NCBI GenBank assembly: GCA_020465985.1
Contig: JAANYP010004357.1
Coordinates: forward strand, 142,896 to 206,895
Direction: 5' to 3'
DNA from: Centrapalus pauciflorus
Lineage: Eukaryota > Streptophyta > Magnoliopsida > Asterales > Asteraceae
Length of the DNA stretch: 64,000 nt
Shown here piece by piece: positions 8,939 to 20,995 of this stretch; position 1 is the first letter of the stretch; every line of letters starts with the position of its first letter. The notes beneath the pieces were generated by a model. That model had not been told where the DNA came from and ran no database searches. It worked only from the letters and a program-made list of their open reading frames with translations. Position numbers and translations under genes: made by a program.

Positions 8939-11900
8939 GACAAACAACCATCCCAGGTTTGGTACTTGGACAGTGGCTGCTCAGGACATATGACAGGTTG
9001 CAAGGACCTGCTGAGTGATCTCAAGCCTAAAAAAGGGCCAAAAGTCACCTTTGGTGACAATGTACAGGGATCCACAAAAAGATATGGAACTCTCCAAGCT
9101 GGTGCTGCAGTGTTCAAAAGGGTAGCCTATGTGGTTGCTGGTTGGCCTGAAACATAATCTTGTTAGCATAAGCCAACTGTGTGATGCTGGCTACAAGGTT
9201 AACTTTGATGAGCACCTGGGTTACATATTGGATCCCCAAGGCAAAGTTGTGTTGCGTGCTCAACGAAAGAAGGGTGTATATGTTGTGAACATGAAATCTG
9301 CTGATCCCACAACTGAAACCTGCTTTCTCACAATAACCAATGCAGACTTGAACTGGCTATGGCACAAAAGACTGTCACACCTGAACTTCAAGAATATCAA
9401 CAAACTCTGTAAGAGAGAGTTGGTAACAGGTTTGCCATCTATAACCTTTGTTAAGGATGAACTCTACACAGATTGTGAAAAAGGCAAGCAGAGAAAATCA
9501 TCTTTCAAATCTAAGCACAATTTCTCTATTGATACTCCTCTCTTCTTAATCCACATGGACTTGTTTAGACAAGTCAATGTCCCAAGTCTAGGAGGAAGAA
9601 GATACACTCTAGTAATGGTTGATGAGTTCTCCAGGTTTACACGGGTGATCTTTTTGAAGAGCAAAGGAGAGGATGCTAGAGAAATCATTGGGTTTATCAA
9701 AAAGATGGAAATGCTGAACTCTGCTTAAGTCAAGCAGCTTAGAAGTGATCATGGTACTAAGTTCAGAAACAGTACTCTTGAGGACTTCTGTGAAGAAAGA
9801 GGGATCTCACAGAACTTTTCAGGAGTAAGAACTCCACAACAAAATGGAGTTGTTAAAAGGAGAAACAGAACTCACATTGAAGCTGCTAGAACCATGCTGT
9901 GTGCATCTGGTTTACCCTCATCATTCTGGGTTGAAGCTGTCAACACTGCTTGCTTCACCATAGATACTTAGTGGTGAAAAGGTTCAACAAGACTTCCTAT
10001 GAGCTGCTCAAAGGGAGAAGGCCAAACATTAGCTACTTCCATGTGTTTGGATGTCCCTGCTTCGTTCTAAATCAAAGGGACCATCTGGCAAAGTTTGAAC
10101 CCAAAGCTGATGAAGGTGTGTTTGTTGGATATTCCGCTATCTCCAAAGCCTACAGAGTATACAACAACAAGAGAAAGGTGATAGATGAATTTATCAATGT
10201 CACCTTTGAAGAGTCTAGCAGTGCCTCTATCAAAGCTGATCCTGAATTAGTCTCAGGAGAATTCAGTTTAGATGATCTTATGCACTCCAATAGTGAAGAA
10301 AAGGACTCAAAAGCTTCCACTACGTCCAGAGTGGAACCTGTTAATCATGATGGTCATGATGATGATTATGTTGATACACCATGTGTGAACAAGTGTACTG
10401 ACATAATTACAACCTCATGTCCTGAACCAATCAATGCTGATTTTCCTGGATCCTCTGCTGATATGTTCAACAATGGAGAGTCATGCTCAACGAGTGAACA
10501 GGCTCAAGATATCAGTGTGTCTGAAAATCTTGAGAGCTGTTCAACAGGACCTGTAGAAGATGCAAACAACTCAGGAGAATCCTCATTGAAGCATGATCCT
10601 AAGTGCATCAGGTGTCACCCAAATGATCATATAATTGGTGACATCAACAAAGGGGTGCAAACAAGATGGGACAGCTTAGGAAACTTTTGTATGTTCTCTA
10701 GCTTTGTGTCCCTAATGGAGCCAAAGAAAGTGGATGAAGCACTTAAAGATGCCAATTGGATCACTGCCATGCAAGAAGGACTCAATCAGTTTGAGAGAAA
10801 CAAAGTATGGAAACTGGTCCCTGCTCCTAAAGGAAAAACTATAATTGGCACCAAATGCGTTTTCAGGAACAAGATGGATGAGCAAGGTCACGTCATTAGA
10901 AGTAAGGCAAGACTAGTTTCTCAAGGGTACAGACAGGAGGAAGGCATCGACTATGATGAAACATTTGCTCCGGTGGCCAGGTTAAAGGCAATTCGTTTGT
11001 TTTTAGCCTACGTTGCTCATAAGAGCATGAAGGTATTTCAAATGGATGTGAAGAGTGCATTTTTGAATGGTAAGCTGCAAGAAGAAGTCTATGTCAAGCA
11101 GCCTCCAGGTTTTGAAAATGAACATCATCCAGGTTTTGTCTATAAGTTGGACAAAGCTCTCTATGGTCTAAAACAAGTCCCTAGAGCCTGGTATGACACT
11201 CTTACTGATTTCCTTATGAGCAATGGTTATTCCAGAGGTAAAGTGGATACCACACTGTTCATAAAGAAGGTGAAGTCTAATATTATGTTTGTTCAAATTT
11301 ATGTGGATGACATAATATTTGGTTCTACTAATGAGCAGTTATGCAAGAATTTTTCACTACTCATGAAATCTAAGTATGAAATGAGTATGATGGGAGAACT
11401 AACTTTCTTTCTAGGATTACAGGTTAAACAAACCTCAAATGGAATTTTTATAAATCAAAGAAAGTATACTTTAGATCTTTTGAAAAAGTTTAAATTTGAT
11501 CAAAGTTCTCCTATCAAAACCACAATGGCAACCAATGTAAAGTTGGATGCTGATGCCAGTGGCAAAGCTGTTTCAGTAACAGCTTACAGAGGCATGATTG
11601 GGAGCTTGCTATATTTAACTGCTAGTAGACCTAATATTATGTTTGCTACCTGTTTATGTGCTAGGTTTCAAGCTGATCCTAAAGAATCACATCTAGCTGC
11701 TGTAAAAAGAATCTTCAGATACCTTAAGGGTACACCAGGTTTGGGTATTTGGTATCCCAAAGACTCAAGCCTTGAACTAACAGGATATTCAGATTCTGAT
11801 TTTGCAGGCTGTAGGCTAGACAGAAAAAGCACAACAGGTGGATGTCAATTCCTTGGTGGTAAGTTGATAAGTTGGTGCAGTAAGAAGCAGAATTCAGTTT

Positions 11901-12141
11901 CCACTTCTACTGCTGAAGTTGAGTATATTGCTGCTGGAAGCTGCTATGGGTAGATTCTGTGGATGCAGCATCAGCTTGAAGACTATGGACTTGTATATAG
12001 GAAAACCCCTATTCTGTGTGACAATACAAGTGCCATAGCTATCTCCAACAATCCAGTATTTCATTCCAGAACAAAGCATATAGAGGTCAAACATCACTTC
12101 ATAAGGGATCACATCCAGAAAGGTAATGTTAAACAAAAGTG
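8939..12141 (+). pseudogene. pol of element B (protease, integrase, RT, RNase H), inactivated
   Basis: Domains in order: protease with YLDSGCSGHMTG (about 8960); pre-integrase LWHKRLSHLN; integrase with HMDLF and RSDHGT; copia reverse transcriptase with KARLV, MDVKSAFLNG and the catalytic YVDDIIFGS near 11300; RNase H with SDSDFAG and AEVEYIAAG. Breaks: frame change near 9140, stop at 9726-9728, stop and frame change near 9960, stop at 11951-11953 (Gln to TAG). The integrase catalytic Glu, expected after PQQNGVV, is Lys (codon 9855-9857), so DDE is lost. The end is short: after GNVKQK a TGA at 12139-12141 removes the usual last ~35 residues. The RT motif itself is preserved. Confidence 0.9.
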
Positions 12142-12719
12142 ACTAAGTGTCCTAAATGTTCTAAGATTTTATATGTCTCACACTGCTCAAGTTTCTCAAA
12201 ACAGCTAAGACGGAACAGGCTATGCATGTTCTACACTTAGCCAAATTCTGAAAACTTGAACAGCTTGAGCGTATAACAAGTTTGATAATATCTATTCTCA
12301 CCTCAAACCTGGTCTGTTGATCAAATCTCCAACCTGCTCACTCTCTCAATCTGTCACACAAGACATTGTATTGTAACCTGATCAGCTATTGAACACAAAC
12401 TGTTCTTACATAGCTGAACAGGTTGACTGAATAGCTTGAAGAGTGAACTGCTTGTGATGACCCTGCTCATCACAGGTTTGACCAACAGCTTAGACCATCA
12501 GTTTGTAATTACCTTTCTTCACAATTAAGTTACATAATTTTTGTTTTTATTTAACATAATTATTGCGGATAATGTGTGTTTACGTGTGTTAGTGATTAAA
12601 AAGGGCTCAAGTGGTCTGATAACCGTTCTGACATGGACAACCGTTCCGTTTTCCTTTAACGAACATTTCAAATCAACCGCCCAAACTTTTCTCTCTCATA
12701 CCCACTCACATTCAAACCC
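12142..12719 (+). other. Pol-ORF3 spacer of element B
   Basis: There is no coding content. The segment is rich in short words such as AACAGCTT, GAACAGG and CTGTTC, many also in inverted form. The same words crowd the LTR at 17480-17660. The right part (12600-12719) becomes C-rich and leads into a TATA box. Confidence 0.5.
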
Positions 12720-12727
12720 TATAAATA
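12720..12727 (+). promoter_or_regulatory. Internal TATA box upstream of ORF3 of element B
   Basis: TATAAATA stands in a C-rich setting (ACCC before, CCCC after) and is followed by a CT-rich leader (TCATCTTCGTCTTCCTCAC, about 12740-12758). The ORF3 ATG is at 12830, so an inferred start ~25-35 bp downstream gives a ~75-nt leader. This looks like an ordinary plant core promoter inside a retrotransposon. Confidence 0.55.
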
Positions 12728-12829
12728 CCCCCTACTGTTCATCTTCGTCTTCCTCACTACTTCCATAACTTCCAAAGAACCTTAAAAGTCGACTAAGTGT
12801 CCTGTGCTACTACTTTCACTATTTCCCAA

Positions 12830-15800
12830 ATGGCTCACCGAAACATCCCCTTCTTTTCAGTTTTTGTTGGTAACGAAGAGCAAAAACACTCGTCTGTTAC
12901 CACAATGCTGACTTTGAAACCTACCAACTACCTTGCAAACCTACCCATCCCAAAGAATTATATGGGAAAAGGATATGACGACATGGTGGAGTTTCTGAAG
13001 GTTCACCCCTTGAACTACGCAATGACTGCATCTACTGGTGTCCTGTACCAGGAGATGGTTTATGAATTTTGGTACACCTACTCTTATGATCCTTCTACCA
13101 AAATCATCAGGGGAACAATACTCAATGGGACTCTGACCATTGAGATCACTACTTGTCTGATCAGGGAAGCTCTTCATCTCCCTGTGGCTGAAACCTATGA
13201 TCAGCCATAGCCTGAAGATGAACAGATGAGAAATCTGCTACACTTCTGTGGTGTAGCAGAACCCAAAGTTGGAGCTACTCTGTTTAGGAAGGATTTGTCT
13301 CCAACCTACAGTTTCCTATTTGCCTCAGTGGTCATGAGCTTCAGCAGTAAAGTTGGCTCATTCGACCAACTCAGCCATGATGGGATTCCAATAGTCCTAC
13401 AGCTTGTGCATGGGACTACAATTCAACATGGCAAGATGGATTTTCATGAACCTGAGAAACCTGGTGCAGCAGGAAACACGTCCAGCTGCTGTTCGATATC
13501 CCAGGTTTTTAAGTCTTATTTTCAAGCATATTTGTGGTGAACAACTCTATAACTCTCAGCCTCTACGTCGTACTGCTGCATTCCCTGTGATAGGGAATAG
13601 AGTTTTCTATACTCCTGTTCTCCCAAATGAACCTCCGCTGTCCACACCAATGAGGAGGTTGCTAGGATTGGTGGAAGGACATTCTGCTGTGAGAGTGGAT
13701 CCAGAGACTGCTCCCAAGGGAAAATCCAAATCCAGGGTTAAATTTGTTAAAAGGACCCTGGAAACGACTAAAGCTGAGCCTGTCAGCAAGAAGGCTAAAA
13801 CAGCCAAGTCAAGGTTTGCCTCATAAGCCTCTGTGGCTGATGGGGAGCAGACTTCTCACCCTGGTTCATTTGTTGAACCTGAAGCCTCTGTGGCGCCTGA
13901 GAGTATGGAACAGGCCAACCCAACTGTTTCTGACCCAGTCTCAAAACCAGTCCAAATAGAACCCCTCATCTCCTCTCCACAACATCCATCATCCACCTCC
14001 TCTCTCAAATGATACCAACGCAAATCCATTGCCAAAAAGAAACCAACAGCCAAAACAGCCCAAACCAGCCCCTCTGTTCGCTCTCTACAGGGTTCAGTCG
14101 AAAAAGAAGCACACCCTGCTGCCTCTCCTATTTTGGGAGAAGGTTCAGCACATTTGGAGCAGGCTTCACTCCAACAAGAGTCTACCCACAGTCAGCCTAG
14201 ACCCTCTGGTTCCTCTCAACAGGAACCAGTTGTACAAAAGGAGTCTAACACATCAACTATTCCAGCCTCCTAACAGGCTAAGAATATTGAAAGACAGGAG
14301 TTCACTCCACTCCATACTGAGTCCACACAGTCTCCTCCTCATACTTCTTCACAGCCTGAGTCTGCACGAGGTGCCCAACCTGCTGGATTAGACCATCCAG
14401 TGGATCAGCCTCCAACTTCTACTCCTCATGATACAGCTGTTCCACAACAAACAGTTGCTGAAGGACCAACAACCCATGCCAATGAACCTCAGGGAACATA
14501 CCATCCCTCTGGTGAGGCTGCTCCTCATATGCAAACTCCATCAGCAGGTTTCACCACTGCTGATGTTGAAATGCACATTCCATCTCCCAATGATGAGGTA
14601 CCTTTAAACCAAGGTGCTGCAGAGGGAACAACCCCTGGCCTTCATGAAGGTGCTACAACACAAGAAACATCTGAAAGGCTCCCAACCTCCACCCCTTCTC
14701 TTGATGAAGCAGCTACAGCCACTGCTGAAGGACCGATCGACCCCTCCAAGCTGGGCCACATTACTTTTGCCCAGGCTATGGAGCTTCTATCAAGAGTCAC
14801 CATTCCCTCTCCATCACATCCCCAAACACCTGCCTCATCATCATCATCTCATTCATCCCCATCTACTCAATCCAAACAGTCTACCCATACTCCTCCTTCC
14901 CCCAAAGATCTTCCTTTAAAATATCAGCTTTCCTTGCTGACCAACAAAGTTGGCTCTTTGGAAAACTCCATGACTGCCCTACCATCCATAATCTCAGATT
15001 CTGTGTCTGCCCAGCTTCAGGGGTTCTTTGATCTTTTCAAGGATTCCTTTCCATCCACTCCCCAAGCTGACCACTCCTCAGAACTGCTTGCACTTACTGC
15101 ACAGCTGTAAAATATCTCCACTTGCCTCTCCTCAATTCTCTCACTCCAACAGGACTCTGTGTCCTCCATGACAGCCATATCCCAACAGCTGTCCACTCTC
15201 CTCACTACTTGCACTACTACCCTTCCTGCCACACTGGCCAGCCTAAACAGTCTAATAGTCTCTCTATCAAATTCTGTGTCAGCAAATCTTGATGATGTGT
15301 AGGACTCTCTTGAGTTACATCTTGCACAGCTTCAAAGTTTGTTGTTCACAGCTTCTGATAGAGAAATCTTCTTAAGCTGACCTCTATTGCTGATTCACAA
15401 TCCTCCTCTCTTCAAACCTGTCTTTCCCTACTAGCAGAGGTGAAGGACAATCACGCTTTCTTAGTGCATAGCCTGGTTGGCCCCAAGCCTGCTGCCAAGC
15501 CTGCTGAATTCGTTTCTTCAGGCAGACCAGTTGTTGAAGGTGCTGTCCCATCTCCTTCAAAGGGGGAGAAGTTGTCTGCCTCAAAGACTAAGTCTAAGGG
15601 GGAGAAACCTCTTCTCCTAAGGAGAAATCAACATCTACTGGTCCCCCAGCAGGTGCATCTGTAACAGGTCCAGGTCAAGTTGAAGGTGCCTCTCATCAAA
15701 CTGAAACTGCTCAGCCTACTCAAGCTGGATCTCCAAACCTTGCACAATCTAAGGGGGAGGAATCCTTTCCTGAGGACAGGCCAAGCGGCAAAAGGAGACA

Positions 15801-16978
15801 TCTAATTCTGGAAGAAGAAGAAGAAGATATTCCTGAAGCTGTTCCCATTAAAACAGCTAAAGGAAAAGAAAAATCAATTGTTGACCCTGATCTCCAGAAA
15901 GCAGTAGATCTGAAGTTTGACAGATCAAGGGCTAAGGAAATGGGTCTTCCCATGGAAAAGTCTTATGAGTTCAGAGATGAACAACTCAAAGCCCTGGAAA
16001 AACTAAGAAAAGAGGAAGCCTCTGCCAAAGCTGCCAGGTCCTTTGCACTCTAAGAGGCAAGCAAAATCAAAATGCCTTCATAGGAGGTGCAAAGGAAACT
16101 GCTTGACGCTGCTAAGGAGTCAGCAACTGAAAAGGAAGGTGGTAAGGAACAGGGTGCTCAAGTCTCAGTGACCAAATCCAAACAAGCATCCTCTGCAAGG
16201 GCCCAGTTCCACTTTGACAACTTGGCAAGGAAAAAGTTCTTCGATGTTGCTGATAGAAGACTTGCCAAGGAATCTATTGCCAAAGCTGTTCCCATATCAA
16301 GAAAAGGCAAACAGTGGAAATTGAAAATCACCGGAATGGGTGCAACAGGCCCAGAACTGGAAACTTATGACTACACTGATGTTGTACAAATGGGGTACAG
16401 GGAATGGGTTGAGTTGGCAGTTGCCCTGAAATGGCTAAGACTATCAGGGCATATGTCAAGAAGCTGATGGAGAGTGTGAAAGACCTTGGCCTGATTTCAG
16501 AAGAACAATCTCAGGGTGTCTCTGTGACTTACCCTAAAATAAAGGCCAAGAGAAATAGAAAGGATTCAGAGCTGGAGGAACTCCTGATCTTAATTGAACA
16601 AGGTGACTATGCAGTAGAGATCAAAGGAGTTGACTACAGCCTGCCCAAAGGAGTAGAATTTAAAGAAGGCAAGCTGATTGAGGAACCTAAGTTGGGGGCA
16701 TTTTTTATAGATCCCCTGACAAAGAAGAACTTTCAGAGAGCATCAGACCTACACAAAGTTGGTCTCAAGCAGCGTGTAGCATTCAGACTTGCATACTCCT
16801 TCAGGCAATCCAGTAAGTGGAGAGCAGCCATCTGGGCTCAGCTCAGAGGCTTCTGTGAAAGAGGGGAGCTTCAACATCCCAATTTTATGTTTCTCAGAGT
16901 TGAAATTCAAGATATGGAGGAAACAAGGGATGAAATTGAGAAAATGTTTGAAGAAGGTCTGCCACCACCACTGTCATG
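12830..16978 (+). pseudogene. ORF3 of element B, heavily decayed
   Basis: It starts at ATG 12830 (MAHRNIPFFSVF). The core (to about 13540) has MVEFLKVHPLNYAMT, FWYTYSY and IREALHLP, which place it in the same ORF3 family as A, C and F. Stops include 13208-13210, 13824-13826 and 15108-15110, and frame changes occur near 13450, 15310 and 16430. The middle (13830-15700) is Pro/Ser/Thr/Gln-rich and probably disordered. It contains three PPT-like boxes read as Lys-Gly-Glu (15560, 15596, 15751). A Lys/Glu-rich helical part (15780-16200) is followed by a last block starting MAKTIRAYVKKLMES (16431) and ending EEGLPPPLS at TGA 16976-16978. The original length was about 1,380 codons. There is no membrane segment and the function is unknown. 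Confidence 0.75.
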
Positions 16979-16979
16979 A

Positions 16980-17332
16980 AGTCCACCTACTGACTGAGTA
17001 GGTGAAGAATGGAAGATGTCCATCTGTTATATATGCTTGCCATTATCTGCTCCCAACATCAACAGTCCAAATTGTTGAATTCTCTTGTACATTGGTTGTA
17101 CTTATTTGCATTAGTTGTAGCTCTTTTTTTCACATCAGTTGTAATATACACTAGTACATTAGTTGTACTTTTGTAAAAACATATGTTGTTTATGTAATCA
17201 AAATCAGTATATATAAACTGATGTTTTACTTTACTTTAATGTTGTAATTTTATTTCAGCAAGATGTATTGTAAAATGTATAGTGATTATTGATTAAATCA
17301 GCTCAGACTGATTATTTCAAATAGGGGGAGAT
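16980..17332 (+). other. ORF3-LTR spacer and polypurine tract of element B
   Basis: T-rich, non-coding, with repeated words around TTAGTTGTA / ACATTAGTTGTAC (17090-17180). It ends in the polypurine tract ATAGGGGGAGAT (17321-17332), directly before the LTR start TGTTAGGC. Another AGGGGGAGAT occurs inside the LTR at about 17376. Confidence 0.75.
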
Positions 17333-18446
17333 TGTTAGGCACAAAAAGGCCTCGGTCAAACCTGCTCTACATCTTAGGGGGAGATTTTTAATCAAACCTA
17401 TTTGATGCACTTGAAGGTATAATGTAAGGCCTGTTTATGCCTTATTGAAACCTGAAAAGTGATTTGCAATATCAGCCCCAAGCTGTTTACCCTGTTGCAT
17501 TCGTTGCAACAAAGGCAGATTGTTCAAGCTGTTCTGTCTGCTGAACAGGCTGGACATAAACTGTCTATGCCGCTCTGTTTTGTTGAGCAGCTTGGACAGA
17601 TTCTAAGTGTTCTGTTCTTTGTGAACAGAACCTGTTCTTTGTGAACAGGCTAAACCCTTTATGGAATATGTTTCCAAGTCCTCATGTATTGTTTTTGTCT
17701 ATAAGATCAGTTTAAAAGTCGAAGACAAAGTGGAAAACAGAAACTGCACAGCCTGCCTACGCTGTTTTGTTACATGAAGACAAACGGATATCTGAAAAGG
17801 GTGACAGACCTTTTCTTATATCAAAATGGCCTTAGAAAAAGGAGAAAGATGCAAAGTTGACATTCCTCTTTTGGTTAAAGCCTTATTCAACAGTGACAAA
17901 AAGAAAAAAACAAAGATTCTGCCATATGAAGACAAACATGCTTTATCAGAATGTGCAGAAAAGGTGTCTTGTCTTTTTGGAAAGACTTTCCACTATCTCA
18001 TCATCCAATGAAGAAGCTTCACTGAGATTCTCACTGAGAGCATAAAAGGAAGCTTCTAAGGATTGTGAGACATCAAAGAGTGTGATATCAGATCGTGCAT
18101 TAAAGTGTGTTTTTCATGCATGCAAGTCTGCTTGAATATAACAGTACGTGTGTCTAAGCTGTTCATACTCAAGCTGTCCATTTGTGTATTGTAAAATCAG
18201 TGAGTACATCTAAGTGAGTGTAGTCATTGTATCTAGTCTGAGTGAGTCTTAGATTAGTTAAACAACTGTTGTATCTGTCATCTCAGCTTGAACCTTTCCG
18301 CAGTTCAGGCTTGTTTGTAATTAACACTTGTTGATAATATATACAAACATTGAGAAAAGAGGGTTGAGTTTTAAATAGCTATATTCACCCCCCCCCCCCC
18401 TCTACAGCTTAGAACAATACACTAAGGAATCCTTTTGGGACCTACA
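17333..18446 (+). repeat. 3' LTR of element B (1,114 bp)
   Basis: It runs from TGTTAGGCAC to GGGACCTACA, both ends fixed by the PPT on the left and by the match to the 5' LTR/PBS junction on the right. The left half carries many AGCTGTTC / GAACAGG words (17480-17660). A TATA-like GCATAAAAGG sits near 18037. A C-only run at about 18386-18400 is longer than in the 5' LTR copy (CACCCACCCTC), showing slippage. The same LTR family recurs as the interrupted solo LTR at 49035-63639. Confidence 0.9.
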
Positions 18447-20995
18447 TCAACGGAGTAACAGGGCAACTCCTCAAAACGCATGAACTTCTTCTGACCATTT
18501 TTTTTTCAAAAAGATTGCTCCTTGTTGAGCTCCCATGAATACTCGATAGATTGGTTGATGATCTATGCCAAAAAATTCTTGATCAGGAGCCCTGAGTCCA
18601 TCTTTGACCAGAAAACTCTTAATTTGGAAATCTTTCAGGCACATTATGATGGATAGCCATCTCATGCACCTGTTCAAAGCTGCAAGAGCAGTGACATGAC
18701 TTAAACGTCCCTTTACTTTATTCTTCAGCTTGTTGTGCATTGTTTCTATCATCGGGGTTCATAAAATCAAGGTCACTCTCTTGAACCAGCTGTGATGACC
18801 CATCTTCTCTATTGATGTTGAAAGAAGGTGTGAACAGACATGCCCGCTTGTACATCGAAATAGAGACTATCTTTATAATCTTTGACTTTGACCAGTAAGC
18901 AGATTTTGGTCTGGTTTCTCTCAGCATCAATTGGTTGTATTTCTGCTTGTTCGGCTTTAGATGCATCACTGAGCTCTATTAAAAGTCGTTTGTTGTACAT
19001 ACCCGTCTTTTTCTTGAATATCATCTTAAATCTATCTTCGAGATATGGCTAAAGGAAATCCTTTGCGTTGAAATTCATCAGAAATTGTTCCAAACCTTGA
19101 AGTGGTGGGGCTTCACCTTCTGCAACAGGAATCTCAAGCATTTTATAGACTCGACCCTGTTGGTCGAGCCTTAGGGCATCTCTCTCGCTGGCGGGAAGGG
19201 TATGCACTTTCCCATTTGAAAACCAAGTGACCCAGTCAAGGTCTCCTCTGTCACATACGAGAAAAACATCAGGGTCCTCTTGAAAGCAGTCAACGGTTCT
19301 AGGACCTGATGACTCAGTGGTTTGGGTGGCAGGTATTTGGACTTGTGGGATAGTGGTTGGTTCAGGGGTAGGTTGTTGTGCGGGAGGAAGGGTAGGAGCT
19401 TTCAGAGCTGATAGAACTTCTTCCTATGGAACATGGGTTGGAGAGTTTAGGAAATCAAATGAAGAGGATGATTTTTGTGGGAATTCTGGCTCAGGTTAGG
19501 TGTCTTTAAAGGTTCGTCTAGATCAATCTCAGAGTCTGAATCAGACAATAAGACGATTTCGACTTTATCTGAAAGTTTCTCATACACTACCATCGCCATT
19601 GTCAAACCTTCTTCTATCTGACCCCCTGAAGCACCTGGGAATTTCTCCTTACTCTGCTCAATTCCTGCTCCCCCGACACCTTGTACCTCTCCCTCAAGCT
19701 GCAGTCTGGGACGTTTCTCCCCCTCAGGACGACCAGGGTCCTCCTGGTCATCATGTTTTCTTTTTAGGACTCATCCTGAGGTCTGCACATTTTCTGTGGA
19801 ATAATGACAGCTGATTCTAGTCTGCCCATCCTTTTGTTCATCTCTGCCTCGACTAGCAGAATTAGCCTTCTGAGAATTTTGATTGAATCAATGAATATGG
19901 CTGCGGTCGTGGCGATCTGCTCTTCAAGGACTACGGTAGATTGGACTGAATGGGATCCTGGTGGCAACTCCTGAGTTGCAACACCCTTACCCTTCAAGAA
20001 AGAGAGAAGGGAGGAATGTTGTTCCTCGGAAAATGCCATGAGGGCGTCCAAGTCAGACCAGGTAACAAAACTAGCAACACGTAGAGCGACCGTTAACATC
20101 TCGGGAGTTATCCCTTGATGGCCTGAAGCGAAAGGCATTTGTGTGGCCGCTTCAGGATTTCCTTCTGTCCTTTCTGTCTCCTTAGTTGGGAGTGCATATC
20201 AAGAAGTTTCTGGAGACGCCACGGAGGAGTCTTTGATGTATGGGGACGTCACAGAGGCGTCTTGCTCGTGCAGAGTGATTTGGGGTGGGGAATCATCCGT
20301 GATCAAATGAACGGCAGTCACTAGGGGCGACATGTGACCTATTTCAACATCTCCCCTATCCGAATGAGAGGGAGATGGAATATGTGTAATTTCCCCGTGT
20401 TGTGAAACGGGTTCCCTTTAAGGGGAACCTGCGTGGCTGGATTGGATGATTTCGACAACTGGACTGGTGTCCTTTTGCGGGGTTGTCCGGCTTTGGGGTG
20501 TTTGGACTCCCTCAGCTATTATTCTCTTAGCCCTCAAAGGGTCAAAGACGGTGCTTTCAGAATCACCAGTCTCTGGCCTCTCACCTTCTACTCGCTCCCT
20601 CACTATAGTCATCTCTCACTCCCCAGAGCCCAAAAATTTGTTCTATATCCTCTCTTACACGCTCGTCCTCACTCACTCTTTGCTCACCTTCGGATGTGGT
20701 TGGCTCTGTCGGTTCTGACAGAGCCTTATCCGGATACGCTCGCTGGTAGTATACCTCTACCCTTTCCAGACTTTAATCGGCCATTCGTAGAAGTGACAAC
20801 GAAATATTCATAACTTAAACTTGAGGGATTTCCCTCTGGATTTTGACACGTTGAAGTGAAACCATCTTGTATACGTCTGATTTGGGACTCTCATGTATGT
20901 CATCATCTTGGTCCATAGCGAATTGGATGAACAGTTAGAGGAACCGTTGAAATGGTATAATATTCCTTTCTCTCTTGGTTCCTCTATCCTGGACC
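18447..20995 (-). pseudogene. C1: ORF3 remnant of a third copia family, inverted copy
   Basis: Read on the minus strand, this is the middle and C-terminal part of an ORF3 related to the plus-strand copy C2. Matching peptides include HSVQS with FLKGKGVATQELPPG (C1 about 19930-20010; C2 22660-22710), VKDYKDSLYF...SVHTFFQHQ (18809-18900) and LEEPLKWY (20930). In the block nearest B (18450-18570 against 24080-24200) identity is about 80%. The left end is cut exactly by the B insertion, so the rest of C1 should continue upstream of A and B. It is broken into short frames by many stops. Confidence 0.75.

Larger units (their letters stand above)
5464..18446 (+). mobile_element. Element B: decayed Sirevirus-like Ty1/copia retrotransposon with ORF3
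   Basis: The order is partial 5' LTR, PBS, long gag, pol, spacer with TATA box, long ORF3, PPT and full 3' LTR. All three genes carry stops and frameshifts. The visible part of the 5' LTR differs from the 3' LTR at about 18 sites in the first ~330 bp, so this is a much older insertion than F. Right flank 18447-18451 (TCAAC) should be the TSD. The left TSD would lie upstream of element A, outside the window. Element B lies inside the C1 copy. Confidence 0.85.
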
